A stretch of DNA of 43,971 bases. Origin: Clostridium sp. (GTDB lineage Bacteria; Bacillota_I; Bacilli_A; RF39; UBA660). Both the position numbers and the translations under genes were made by a program. The notes beneath the pieces are model-generated. The model worked only from the letters and a program-made list of their open reading frames with translations, made no database searches and was not told where the DNA came from. Shown in pieces: positions 1 to 9,563 of this stretch (the first letter of the stretch is position 1; every line of letters begins with the position of its first letter). The DNA lies in the NCBI GenBank assembly GCA_023665725.1, contig JAMPDH010000010.1:1-43971 (forward strand). The letters are read 5' to 3'.

Positions 1-59
1 ATTGATTTAAATATACAATCATATATTCCTGGCATTAGTTTTATTTCTTCTTTTACCAT
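1..59 (-). CDS. 5' end of an unknown gene (cut by window edge)
   Basis: Only about 19 codons are inside the window; the product begins MVKEEIKLMPGIYDCIF. A strong ribosome binding site (GGAGGAGGTG, 61-73) sits a few bases upstream of the ATG at 57-59, which is the main reason for calling it a gene. It follows the ABC permease gene on the same strand with an 83-bp gap and no clear terminator between, so it may belong to the same transcript. Too little is visible to suggest a function. Confidence 0.6.
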   Translation of the reverse strand, partial: MVKEEIKLMPGIYDCIFKS

Positions 60-142
60 TTTTTCACCTCCTCCTACTTATAACTTACTAGATATTTTTT
101 TTATTTCCTTTTTTGAATCAAAAAAATCAGTAATTTTACTTA

Positions 143-1765
143 CTAATTTTTTATATCTCTTTTACAATAAACAATAAATGTTATAACTATAATTATAATG
201 CTTAATATAATCGAATTTATAATTGAACTATCAATATTTATATTTACAAAGGAATCTAAATATGGATAAATAACTTCATGGTAGTTTATTAATATAACTG
301 GAATATAATTAAATACTGAATTATTAAATGAAATTACATATGGCATAAATGTTAACCCAAATATTAGTATTAATAATATTGCTATAGAAATAGTTGGTAT
401 TAGAGTAATTGATGAAAGTAAAAATAATATGCTTAAGAATAAAAGACATATAACTAATGTATATAAAATATTTTTAAATGTAAAACTTATATAAGAAATT
501 TTACTTATACTTCCACTTTCATTTATTACAAGTGGTATATTAAATTCATTAAATCCATACATTATTCCACTCAATATATAAGTTATTATAATGCTAATTA
601 AATATAATGATAGAAAAATTAATATTGTCACCAATAATTTAGATAATAAAATCTTCCATCTTTTATATGGCTTAGTAAGAAGTAATCTAATACTACCCGT
701 TTTATGCTCGTTTGCAATTATTCCACCACACATTATAACTGTTATTATTAATGATACTATTGCCATATAAAATACATTGTTATTAGAAAGTCTCGTATTA
801 TATGGAATTGTAAAACCACTTGATGAATATTCTAATGGCTTTATATTATTATTTAAATAATACCAATTTTCAATATTTCTATTTTTTGCATTATCTATAC
901 TAGGTTTATTTCTATGTATGTAATCCTCATATGTTAAATAAAGCGAATTTGCATTTTGATTATAAATAAATTCTTTTTCATTATCTAATATTTCATGTTC
1001 CTGATTCAAATTAGATAAAATATCCTTAATTACTATATATTTCCAATCATTATGATCCTCAATCTTATTTTCTATAATATATTTATATAATTTTTGAGTA
1101 TCAATTAAAACATTTTTTTTCTGCTCTAACTGATGTAATCTATCTATAGCATTATAATTTGGTAAAATAGCTCTATCTTTAATCAAATTTATCTCTTTTT
1201 CTAAATCTTTAATTTCATTATCAACCTTTTTTGTTAAAGTTTCTATATATTGATAATATTTATAATTATTAAAAATATTATTATAGTATTCAATTTGTTT
1301 TTTTACTTCTTTTTGTCTATTTACTGCTTCTTCTTTAGTTTCATATTTATAATTAGTTACTACTTCATCATCCATGTCAACACCATCTAAATATAATTCT
1401 ATAATCATATTTTCTGTTTCTAAGACGTGTATTTGTTCAAAAATTTCACTTTTCCAATTAAAATCAGATATATTTAATTCATTTCTTTTTTTAGTAGATT
1501 CATAATTATGCTCAAGTATTTTTAAAGCTATTAAATTATTTGTATTTGAATCATTCTCATAATCTTTTTTAGCTCGAGCAATCATATTTTCCATTAGTGA
1601 ATTGTCTGCAATAAAACCATCTATTGAAACACTCTTATTATATATATATTCGGAAAGTTTAATTAGTCCAAAACTAGTTAATGATAAAATTATTAATATG
1701 GTAAGTATTTTTTTTAAATTTAAAATTTTATTTAACTCAAAATTAATTAATTTAAATATCTTCAT
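143..1765 (-). CDS. ABC-2 type transporter permease with a large coiled-coil extracytoplasmic loop
   Basis: A 540-residue membrane protein. One N-terminal membrane segment (about residues 18-36) is followed by some 290 hydrophilic, Lys/Glu/Asn-rich residues with heptad-like helical stretches. A C-terminal block of five or so membrane segments (about 330-535) follows, and the loop after the first of these contains the text EHKTGSIRLLLTKPYKRW, typical of ABC-2 exporters next to the membrane. It starts 4 bp after the stop of the ATPase gene 1770-2498, so the two form one exporter. The substrate is unknown. Export of a peptide, lipid or drug is possible by family, but nothing local decides between them. 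Confidence 0.85.
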   Translation of the reverse strand: MKIFKLINFELNKILNLKKILTILIILSLTSFGLIKLSEYIYNKSVSIDGFIADNSLMENMIARAKKDYENDSNTNNLIALKILEHNYESTKKRNELNISDFNWKSEIFEQIHVLETENMIIELYLDGVDMDDEVVTNYKYETKEEAVNRQKEVKKQIEYYNNIFNNYKYYQYIETLTKKVDNEIKDLEKEINLIKDRAILPNYNAIDRLHQLEQKKNVLIDTQKLYKYIIENKIEDHNDWKYIVIKDILSNLNQEHEILDNEKEFIYNQNANSLYLTYEDYIHRNKPSIDNAKNRNIENWYYLNNNIKPLEYSSSGFTIPYNTRLSNNNVFYMAIVSLIITVIMCGGIIANEHKTGSIRLLLTKPYKRWKILLSKLLVTILIFLSLYLISIIITYILSGIMYGFNEFNIPLVINESGSISKISYISFTFKNILYTLVICLLFLSILFLLSSITLIPTISIAILLILIFGLTFMPYVISFNNSVFNYIPVILINYHEVIYPYLDSFVNINIDSSIINSIILSIIIIVITFIVYCKRDIKN

Positions 1766-1769
1766 AATA

Positions 1770-2498
1770 TTACCTCAATTGTCCTTTGGATCCATGTAAT
1801 TTTTCTATAAATATATCTTCTAAAGACATATTTTTTTCTAAAAGTTCTCTGACATTTATTTTTTCTATAAACTTACCATTATCTATCATAATTATTTCAT
1901 CACAAACTTTCTGCATTTCTTCTAACATATGGCTACATAAAATAATAGTTATCTTCATTTCTTTATTAATTAATTTTAAAAACTCTCTTAATTCTTTTAT
2001 TCCAAATGGATCTAACCCATTTGTAGGTTCATCTAATATTAATATTTTTGGCTTATTTATTAATGCACATACAATACCTAATCTTTGTTTCATACCTAGT
2101 GAATAGGTTTTAACTTTATCATTTATCCTATTTTCTAATTTAGACCAAGATATTAATTTATTTATATAATTTAAATCATTAGCATTATTTAATTTAGAAT
2201 ATAGTTCTATATTTTTTTTACCACTTAAATTATTATACATATCAGGATTTTCTATTATGCACCCAATATTTTCTAAACACTTTTCTAAATTTTTTTTAAT
2301 AGAATAACTATTTATATAAATATTTCCTTTATTTATATGATATAATCCTAACATTGTTTTTATTAATGTACTTTTACCTGCACCATTAGGACCTACTATT
2401 CCGGTTATTTTTTCCTTTTCAATTGAAAAAGAAAGGTTATTTAAAATAATCTTTCCTTTTATCTTTTTTGTTAGATTATCAACTTTAATAACTTCCAT
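1770..2498 (-). CDS. ABC transporter ATP-binding protein (ABC-2 exporter partner)
   Basis: A 242-residue nucleotide-binding subunit. It shows Walker A GPNGAGKS (36-43), a signature loop in the variant form YSLGMKQR (132-139), Walker B ILILDEP (152-158) and the switch histidine H190. The YSLGMKQR form is common in BcrA/CcmA-like exporter ATPases, which include bacitracin-type and lantibiotic-immunity pumps, so export rather than import is expected. It is the first gene of a two-gene unit with the permease 143-1765. The ATG has a GAGAGG-type ribosome binding site. Its leader contains a promoter and two mutually exclusive hairpins (separate entries), so expression may be controlled in the 5' untranslated region. 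Confidence 0.92.
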   Translation of the reverse strand: MEVIKVDNLTKKIKGKIILNNLSFSIEKEKITGIVGPNGAGKSTLIKTMLGLYHINKGNIYINSYSIKKNLEKCLENIGCIIENPDMYNNLSGKKNIELYSKLNNANDLNYINKLISWSKLENRINDKVKTYSLGMKQRLGIVCALINKPKILILDEPTNGLDPFGIKELREFLKLINKEMKITIILCSHMLEEMQKVCDEIIMIDNGKFIEKINVRELLEKNMSLEDIFIEKLHGSKGQLR

Positions 2499-2540
2499 AC
2501 ATTAACCTCTCTACTTATATTATTAATTTTCTAAACTAAA

Positions 2541-2602
2541 TCCACTATAAACTCTGAGTGGAGATATAACATACATCACACAACATACAACTAACTATCT
2601 CC
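2541..2602 (-). promoter_or_regulatory. Leader with two competing hairpins upstream of the ABC exporter
   Basis: In the minus-strand transcript, GGAGATA (2596-2602) can pair with TATCTCC (2560-2566). Alternatively TCCACT (2557-2562) can pair with AGTGGA (2541-2546). The two stems share bases 2560-2562, so they exclude each other. The leader is about 160 nt long, unusually long for this window. A 13-codon reading frame starting MLCDVC lies between them, with a poorly spaced AGGAG upstream. No known riboswitch class is recognised. Confidence 0.35.
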
Positions 2603-2642
2603 TAAAACTAAATTATTATTTCTCCTTTCATTGATGCTTTAT

Positions 2643-2693
2643 GCTAGTTGTTTACTTCTAGCTAAATTATATCACTTTTATATATATTTTCAA
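2643..2693 (-). promoter_or_regulatory. Promoter of the ABC exporter with inverted repeat at the start site
   Basis: Minus strand: -35 TTGAAA (2688-2693), 16-bp spacer, -10 TATAAT (2666-2671). A perfect inverted repeat GCTAG-N10-CTAGC (2643-2662) covers the predicted start site, a position suited to a repressor operator. The promoter lies just upstream of the last codons of tgt on the downstream side. Confidence 0.6.
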
Positions 2694-2698
2694 GTATA

Positions 2699-3885
<1,187 letters not shown>

Positions 3886-3913
3886 ACTCTAGAAATGAAA
3901 GGGGAAATTTATT

Positions 3914-4447
3914 ATGAATACTAATATGTCTATTAATTTTAGTAAAATAGTAACATGCAACGCTATTTCTAAATTAGGAGAAGAAAGATTTAATCAATTA
4001 GAAAAAATGGGAAAAGAAGAAAGAAATATTTTTAACTTAGCACATCCGCTAGTTACATATAAAGATTGTCAAAGCACAGAAAAAAGCTATTTACCTAAAA
4101 AAGCCTTGGAAATAGCATTTAAATCATCAAAATATATGGATTTATCTAAAACTGAAAAATTAGTTTTAGATACAGCTATAATTTATCCAGATACATATTC
4201 TTTTGCTGAATACTTAAATAAAGAATTTAGCCTAGATGATTTAGAAAATATAGTTTCTATATTAGAAAACTATAAAAAATTAGCACTACGCTATAAATAT
4301 TTAAACCAAGATTTTAATCCAGACTTAACAATTGTAGAACCTTTTTTACAAAGATTGCAATTAATATATGGTAAGGCAAATCCAAATCATGATGGAATAA
4401 ATAAAGTAAATGGTATTCTAGTGTATCAAAAAACATTATTAAAATAA
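3914..4447 (+). CDS. Uncharacterised protein, 177 residues
   Basis: A soluble, mostly alpha-helical looking protein with no signal peptide or membrane segment. I do not recognise a family. Local features are a Lys/Glu-rich middle, the motif LAHPLVTYKDCQ (about 42-53), and a C-terminal stretch VEPFLQRLQLIYGK. It is a free-standing unit with its own consensus promoter and terminator and is the only plus-strand gene in the first 13 kb. The start at 3914 is supported by AAAGGGG upstream; an in-frame ATG four codons later is possible. It is certainly expressed-looking, but its function is unknown. Confidence 0.8.
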   Translation: MNTNMSINFSKIVTCNAISKLGEERFNQLEKMGKEERNIFNLAHPLVTYKDCQSTEKSYLPKKALEIAFKSSKYMDLSKTEKLVLDTAIIYPDTYSFAEYLNKEFSLDDLENIVSILENYKKLALRYKYLNQDFNPDLTIVEPFLQRLQLIYGKANPNHDGINKVNGILVYQKTLLK

Positions 4448-4470
4448 AACTCCAACTTAGGAGTTTTTTT
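4447..4470 (+). terminator. Rho-independent terminator
   Basis: A 7-bp stem AAACTCC (4447-4453) / GGAGTTT (4460-4466) with a 6-nt loop, ending in seven T residues. It terminates the 3914 gene and overlaps the 3' end of the convergent murF. Confidence 0.85.
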
Positions 4471-5794
4471 CTATAATAATATCCTTTATTTTTTCAAAAT
4501 GCATTCTTCTAGATGCTTTTAACAATATACAACTATTTTCTAAATGTAAATTATTTATATATTTTATAAGTAAATCATTATTATAAAAATGTTTAGACTT
4601 AACAACTTTACTAGCAGTATACATATATTTTCCAACGGTTAATACTAAAGCGTTATTTTCCCTACAATATTTTTTTAAAATTTTTCCTATTTTTTTATGT
4701 ATTTTTTTTGATTTACTCCCTAATTCTAAAACATCGCCTAATATAATTATTTTTTTATCTTTAATATTTTTTATCATGTTTAAAGCTGCTATAATTGACT
4801 CGTAACTTGAATTATATGAATCATCTACTAATACAATATTATTTTTTAACTTTATTATATTATTTCTTCCATCTAATGTTTTAAAACTAGATATTCTTTC
4901 TATTATATAATTTATATCTAATCCATATATTAAAGAGGTTTTAATAGTAAGTAAAATATTGTCTATTAAAGCAATGCTTGGAATATTAAATTTTATATTA
5001 TACTTTTTATTTTGATATATAATGTCAAAAAATAAATGATTATCTGTACAAATTACATTTGATATATCAAAATCATTTATTCCATATATATTATTATTTT
5101 TATTTTTATGTACTTTTTTTAACATTAAATCATTGTTATTTAATAATAATATTCCATTATTTAACCCTTCTGTTATTTCCATTTTAGCTTTTAAAATATT
5201 TTTTTTATTTTTTAAATAACCAATATGTGAAGAGCCTATATTTGTTATTATACATAAATTTGGCAATGTTATTGAAGATAGATTTTTAATTTCATTTAAA
5301 TGATTCATACCCATTTCTAATATTATAAGATTATAATTATCTTTCATATCAAAAAATGTTTTTGCAACTCCAAAATTATTATTTTCATTTTTTTTAGTTA
5401 CTAATATATTATATTTTTCTTTTAAAATATGTTTTAATAACTCTTTTGTTGTAGTTTTTCCTACACTTCCTGTTATAGCTATAAGGGGAATATTTATGTA
5501 TTTTTTTCTTATATAAAGTACTAAATTATTCATAAATTCTATAGTATTATCAACTTTTATAACTAAAACATTACTTTTTATTTTAATATCTTCACTAACA
5601 ATTATACATATTGCACTATCTTCAACATCTTTTACATAATCATGCCCATTTTTATTAACCCCCTTTATACATATAAATAAATCATTTTTATTGACTTCCT
5701 TACTATCAAATTTTATAGAATTTATTTTTTTTTCTGATAATTTTCCATTTAATATTTTCCCATTACTTATTTTAAATATATCATATAAATTCAT
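4457..5794 (-). CDS. murF: UDP-MurNAc-tripeptide--D-alanyl-D-alanine ligase
   Basis: A Mur ligase that adds D-Ala-D-Ala to the cytoplasmic peptidoglycan precursor. It has an N-terminal substrate domain, then the ATP loop ITGSVGKTTT, the central EMGMNHLNEI and TNIGSSHIGY motifs, and the C-terminal DDSYNSSYES and ILGDVLELG motifs that are typical of MurF rather than MurC/D/E. A longer frame opens at 5815, but the ATG at 5794 has GGTG at the right distance and gives the usual N-terminus (MNLYDIF), so I use it. This start lies inside the 3' end of the amidotransferase-like gene 5781-6389, implying translational coupling. The sequence is very Asn/Lys-rich, as expected from base composition. Confidence 0.93.
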   Translation of the reverse strand: MNLYDIFKISNGKILNGKLSEKKINSIKFDSKEVNKNDLFICIKGVNKNGHDYVKDVEDSAICIIVSEDIKIKSNVLVIKVDNTIEFMNNLVLYIRKKYINIPLIAITGSVGKTTTKELLKHILKEKYNILVTKKNENNNFGVAKTFFDMKDNYNLIILEMGMNHLNEIKNLSSITLPNLCIITNIGSSHIGYLKNKKNILKAKMEITEGLNNGILLLNNNDLMLKKVHKNKNNNIYGINDFDISNVICTDNHLFFDIIYQNKKYNIKFNIPSIALIDNILLTIKTSLIYGLDINYIIERISSFKTLDGRNNIIKLKNNIVLVDDSYNSSYESIIAALNMIKNIKDKKIIILGDVLELGSKSKKIHKKIGKILKKYCRENNALVLTVGKYMYTASKVVKSKHFYNNDLLIKYINNLHLENSCILLKASRRMHFEKIKDIIIEKNS

Positions 5795-6389
5795 TATTAT
5801 CACCCTTACAAGCATCTATAAATCTATCTATTAATCTAACTTGTATAATGTCATAATCTATCATAGATTCAGGATGCCACTGTACACCTACTATAAATGT
5901 TTTGCTTTGGTCTTCTATTGCCTCTATAACACCATCACTAGAATAGGCCGACACAAATATATTAGGATTTATAAGTTTGTCATGATGTCTACTATTAACT
6001 GTAATATGCATAGACTTTATAATTTTATAAAGTAATGATTTATTATCTATTTCTATACTATGGATATATCTATCCTTACTATAATGGTTACTTACACTAA
6101 CTATTTCACCATTAAAATACTCTCCTATTGACTGCATTCCAAGACATATACCAAGAAGAGGAATATTATATTCCAGACAATATTTGATTATTAAAAAATC
6201 TATTGTTTTAGAATCACCACCAGGAAGAATAAATCCATCGCACATTTTTATAAGATTTTCATCATATGAAATTATTGGTATTATTTCTATATTTTTTTTA
6301 ATTAAATAATCACATAATTCCTTATTAAACACGTAAACGTTATTATTTTGCGTTTTATCAATTCTACTTACTACCCCTATTTTAATCAC
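5781..6389 (-). CDS. Class I glutamine amidotransferase-like hydrolase (peptidase C26, PuuD-like)
   Basis: A 202-residue single-domain protein with the complete triad: C82 in GICLGMQ, and H172 and E174 in GVQWHPES. The oxyanion text ILPGGDS (54-60) fits the gamma-glutamyl-GABA hydrolase (PuuD) branch. It reads from a GTG codon with AGGTGA upstream. It overlaps the start of murF by 14 bp. Family members cleave gamma-glutamyl bonds or supply ammonia from glutamine. The coupling to murF suggests a role in cell-wall precursor or D-Glu/amide metabolism, but that is inference. No MurT partner is present, so it is not a clear GatD. Confidence 0.85.
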   Translation of the reverse strand: MIKIGVVSRIDKTQNNNVYVFNKELCDYLIKKNIEIIPIISYDENLIKMCDGFILPGGDSKTIDFLIIKYCLEYNIPLLGICLGMQSIGEYFNGEIVSVSNHYSKDRYIHSIEIDNKSLLYKIIKSMHITVNSRHHDKLINPNIFVSAYSSDGVIEAIEDQSKTFIVGVQWHPESMIDYDIIQVRLIDRFIDACKGDNNEFI

Positions 6390-6483
6390 TTATATCACCT
6401 ATTTTAATGTATGCATAAAGTTTATTTTAGGAATTAAAAAAGAAAAAAATATATGTGATTATAATTTTACATTAAATTCAAAT

Positions 6484-6522
6484 AAAAAAGTCGAGAATAG
6501 TTATTGGTTATTCTCAACTTTT
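6484..6522 (-). terminator. Terminator of the GH3 hexosaminidase gene
   Basis: A 14-bp stem, AAAAGTCGAGAATA (6486-6499) against 6509-6522. The single mismatch becomes a U-G pair only in the minus-strand RNA, which ends in a run of U. This orients the terminator to the minus strand. Confidence 0.88.
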
Positions 6523-7754
6523 ATTTGTTCAATTACTTTATTATGCTCACTACTACCAAGTACCTCTTTACCAAGCATTTTATAATCCTCTAGATAAGTA
6601 TATTTAAATGTTAATATTTTTTTAACTGACTCATTTATTCTTTCTTCTGTAATATTATTTTTTATAACATTAATTGCTTCTTTATAATCATTTGGCATAA
6701 GTAATAAATCAACTCCTGCTTCTACTGATTTTATATATATTTCACTATTACTATAAGTATTGGTTAAAGCTTTCATATTTAATGCATCTGTTATTACCAA
6801 TCCATTATACCCCATATTGTCTTTTAGAATATCAGTTATTATTACTTTAGATAAGGTTGCTGGAGTATTATCGCCTGTAATTTGAGGAAGTGCGATATGC
6901 CCTACCATTATTATTTTAGCACCCTGTTCTATAGCTTTCTTAAACGGAATTAACTCTACTTCGTTTATTTCATTGTAGGTTTTATTTATTACTGGTAAAT
7001 TATAGTGGGAATCTATATCAGTATCTCCATGGCCTGGAAAATGTTTATAGGTTGCTATTACACCATTTTCTTCTAAGCCTTTTGCAAGATTTGTAGACAT
7101 TTTAGATACTGTATCGGGATTTTCACTAAAACTTCTTTTACCAATAACAGTATTGTTTTTATTTAAATATATATCTGCAACAGGTGCATATGTTACATTA
7201 GCACCTATTGTTCTCAACTCTTCTGCCATTATTTTACCAACTTGATATGAAAGATGTTCATCATTTGTTTTCCCCAAATCATACATATAAGGTATATATG
7301 TTGGATTAACATCGGTTAAATATTGCATTCTTTGTACATTTCCACCTTCTTGATCAACACTTATTATTAAAGGTATTGAACTATTTTCCTGCAATGTAGA
7401 AACAAATTCTTTAGTTTTATCATAAGTTGTAAAGTTTTTCTTCATTAGTATAAAACCACCTAGTGTATTTTTATTTAATGTTTCTAATATGTCTTCCCCT
7501 ACTTCATCATTTTCATAATAAATTATTAACATTTGTGATATTTTTTGTTCTATTGTCATATTTTCCATAATTTGGTTTACTTTTTGTTCTATTAGTTCAT
7601 CTTTGCTTAATTTATTATCTGGAATTAATTTATCATCCGTACTTAATTTATTATCATTATTAAAAAATATAAATAATACTAACGCTATTATAATCATTAA
7701 TAAGAATATAGTTATAATTATCTTTTTGTTCATTTTATCAATTTTCTTTTCCAT
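6501..7754 (-). CDS. nagZ: Membrane-anchored GH3 beta-N-acetylhexosaminidase
   Basis: A 417-residue NagZ-type glycoside hydrolase that removes GlcNAc from muropeptides during wall recycling. One N-terminal membrane segment (about 11-31) is followed by a charged linker with the repeated text DNKLS/DDKLI. The GH3 domain follows with SVDQEGG (132-138), the KHFPGHGDT...DSH motif (237-250, with the D248/H250 acid-base pair of NagZ enzymes) and the nucleophile D323 in ITDAL. It is anchored outside the cell, as in Bacillus NagZ, and unlike the cytoplasmic enzyme of Gram-negatives. It lacks the extra C-terminal domain of the longer Bacillus protein. The ATG is supported by GAGGG. It is a single-gene unit. 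Confidence 0.93.
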   Translation of the reverse strand: MEKKIDKMNKKIIITIFLLMIIIALVLFIFFNNDNKLSTDDKLIPDNKLSKDELIEQKVNQIMENMTIEQKISQMLIIYYENDEVGEDILETLNKNTLGGFILMKKNFTTYDKTKEFVSTLQENSSIPLIISVDQEGGNVQRMQYLTDVNPTYIPYMYDLGKTNDEHLSYQVGKIMAEELRTIGANVTYAPVADIYLNKNNTVIGKRSFSENPDTVSKMSTNLAKGLEENGVIATYKHFPGHGDTDIDSHYNLPVINKTYNEINEVELIPFKKAIEQGAKIIMVGHIALPQITGDNTPATLSKVIITDILKDNMGYNGLVITDALNMKALTNTYSNSEIYIKSVEAGVDLLLMPNDYKEAINVIKNNITEERINESVKKILTFKYTYLEDYKMLGKEVLGSSEHNKVIEQIKVENNQ

Positions 7755-7777
7755 ATTTTTCCCTCATTATATATAAT

Positions 7778-7805
7778 AACTTATCATATATAAAAAATAT
7801 GTCAA
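7778..7805 (-). promoter_or_regulatory. Probable promoter of the hexosaminidase gene
   Basis: A perfect -35 TTGACA (7800-7805), 16-bp spacer and a weak -10 TAAGTT (7778-7783) that has an upstream TGA, making an extended -10. Confidence 0.5.
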
Positions 7806-8090
7806 TATTTTTTAATAAATTTTAGTTAATATACTTTGAAACTAAAAATTTTTATTTAAATTCAATTAGTGGTATTTTCGTAGGTATTTCTATGATATTT
7901 TCTATATTAGGAACTAGGTTAGATATTTCAACTTTACCTAATTGTATTACGATGATATTAATTATATTAATATATAAAATCTTAGGACTATTAAGTAATC
8001 ATATTATAATGAAAATTACTTCTAAATAATAATGGGATTATTATACTGTCTTTTCCTAAGATAAATTGTAATATTTATTAAAATAATATA

Positions 8091-8123
8091 AGAAAAAACG
8101 AGCACATTTGCAACTGTGTTCGT
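8091..8123 (-). terminator. Terminator downstream of tRNA-Gly
   Basis: A 9-bp stem (8098-8106 with 8115-8123) with one internal A-C mismatch in the minus-strand RNA. It is followed in the minus direction by six T residues. It lies 14 bp beyond the tRNA 3' end. Confidence 0.7.
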
Positions 8124-8137
8124 CTTTTATACATTAA

Positions 8138-8211
<74 letters not shown>

Positions 8212-8232
8212 ATAATTAAGTAGGCAAGTATA

Positions 8233-8261
8233 ATTATACAGGTATATACTTTTCTTGTCAA
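8233..8261 (-). promoter_or_regulatory. Consensus promoter of tRNA-Gly
   Basis: A perfect -35 TTGACA (8256-8261), 17-bp spacer and perfect -10 TATAAT (8233-8238). The mature tRNA 5' end is 22 bp downstream of the -10. Confidence 0.9.
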
Positions 8262-8348
8262 GTAATCAATTAAAAAATATTTAATTTTTAAATAGTTAAA
8301 CTTAGACAATAAAATATATCATATAGTGATAAACTTTACTTAAAATAT

Positions 8349-9563
8349 TTATACATTAAAATATTTTATTATAAATGTTGTTCCTTCCCCTACTTTGGAT
8401 TTAACAACTATATTACCATTTGAGTTATCAATTATACTTTTTGTTAAAGATAATCCTATTCCAATACTATCACTTTTGGAATTTTTACATTTATAAAATC
8501 TTTTAAAAATATTTTTTAAATCCTCTTTATCAATACCTTCTCCATAATCCTTTATAATTATCTTTGTATATAAATTATTATATTCAAAATTTATATCAAT
8601 ATTACTATTACTAGAATGTTCAATACAGTTTTTTAAAATATTTGTTATTGCCTCTAATTGCCACTTATAATCTCCAATAAAACTTACACTTTTATCTCCA
8701 TTTATATTAACTTCAATATTATTTATTTCTAATAATATTGATACATTTTTAACTACATTATTTAAAAGTTCTAAAACATTAATATTGTCATTATTAAATA
8801 CTATAACTCCTGCATCAAATCGTGCGAGTTTAAGAAGAGATATAACTAATGATTTAATACGATCAATTTGAATACCAATTTCATTTATAAAATCTTTTCT
8901 AATTTTTTCATCCATATCAGAATTTTCTTTTAAATTATCAAGTAATATGCTAATTGAAGTAAGAGGAGTTTTAATCTGATGAGATATATCAGAAACAGCT
9001 ATTTTGATTGATTCTTTTTCATTTTCTGATATTATAGCTTGTTCTTTTAAGGTTACAGTTATCTTATATAATTCTGTTTCTAATTTAGATAAATAACTTT
9101 CGTTCATAGTTTTAATGTGTAGGTCATAATTTTTATTATTAATTTCTTGAACATACTTAAGTATATTATCTAATCTATTATTTAATCTATGTTTATTAAT
9201 TATATATATAACTAATAACACTATCATAAATATAAATACAATAAAAGCATTAAGAATAATATTGTTTTTTAATTCCTCTTTCATTCCAATTATAAATTCT
9301 GTTTCATTTTGGTCTATTCCATATTTATTTAAAATTGAAAAGGAAATACTATCTATATTAGGTTTATTTAGAATTTCTATTATTTTTTCTTCTTCATAAT
9401 CAGGATAATTATTTTTAATATCATTTACTATTTCAAAAATTATAATATTAAATTTTCTATTATAATTTTTGTATTGTATAAAAGTTACTAATGAAAAACA
9501 AAGTATGAAACTACAAGTTATAACTATATATATTAATAAATTTTTTTTATTTAAACTTTTCAT
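8349..9563 (-). CDS. Sensor histidine kinase
   Basis: A 404-residue membrane kinase. Two membrane segments (about 10-30 and 103-121) bracket a roughly 70-residue extracytoplasmic domain. The dimerisation/phosphoacceptor helix contains H195 in SDISHQIKTPLTS. The ATP-binding domain shows the N box NILKNCIEH, G1 DYGEGID and G2 GIGLSLTKSI. It overlaps the response regulator stop by four bases (ATGA), the classic coupling of the pair. The small sensor loop and the neighbouring MacB/FtsX-type transporter resemble cell-envelope or peptide-stress sensors, but the signal is unknown. Confidence 0.93.
   Translation of the reverse strand: MKSLNKKNLLIYIVITCSFILCFSLVTFIQYKNYNRKFNIIIFEIVNDIKNNYPDYEEEKIIEILNKPNIDSISFSILNKYGIDQNETEFIIGMKEELKNNIILNAFIVFIFMIVLLVIYIINKHRLNNRLDNILKYVQEINNKNYDLHIKTMNESYLSKLETELYKITVTLKEQAIISENEKESIKIAVSDISHQIKTPLTSISILLDNLKENSDMDEKIRKDFINEIGIQIDRIKSLVISLLKLARFDAGVIVFNNDNINVLELLNNVVKNVSILLEINNIEVNINGDKSVSFIGDYKWQLEAITNILKNCIEHSSNSNIDINFEYNNLYTKIIIKDYGEGIDKEDLKNIFKRFYKCKNSKSDSIGIGLSLTKSIIDNSNGNIVVKSKVGEGTTFIIKYFNV

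Larger units (their letters stand above)
7755..8137. other. 383-bp stretch without a recognised gene
   Basis: It holds the hexosaminidase promoter (7778-7805) and the tRNA terminator (8091-8123). Between them is a plus-strand open stretch ending at 8029. From ATG 7892 it would encode 45 hydrophobic residues (MIFSILGTRLDIST...), with only a weak GGT upstream. It could be a small membrane peptide or the tail of a decayed gene; evidence for translation is poor. Confidence 0.3.

Noticed and set aside
5781-6389. GatD of the MurT/GatD lipid II amidation complex
   Set aside because: The sequence around the triad fits the PuuD branch, and no MurT-like gene is adjacent; murF is complete and distinct from MurT.
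9560-9563. Mycoplasma-type use of TGA as tryptophan
   Set aside because: TGA ends several genes at exact, conserved C-termini (response regulator, the gene before parC), and Trp is coded by TGG.
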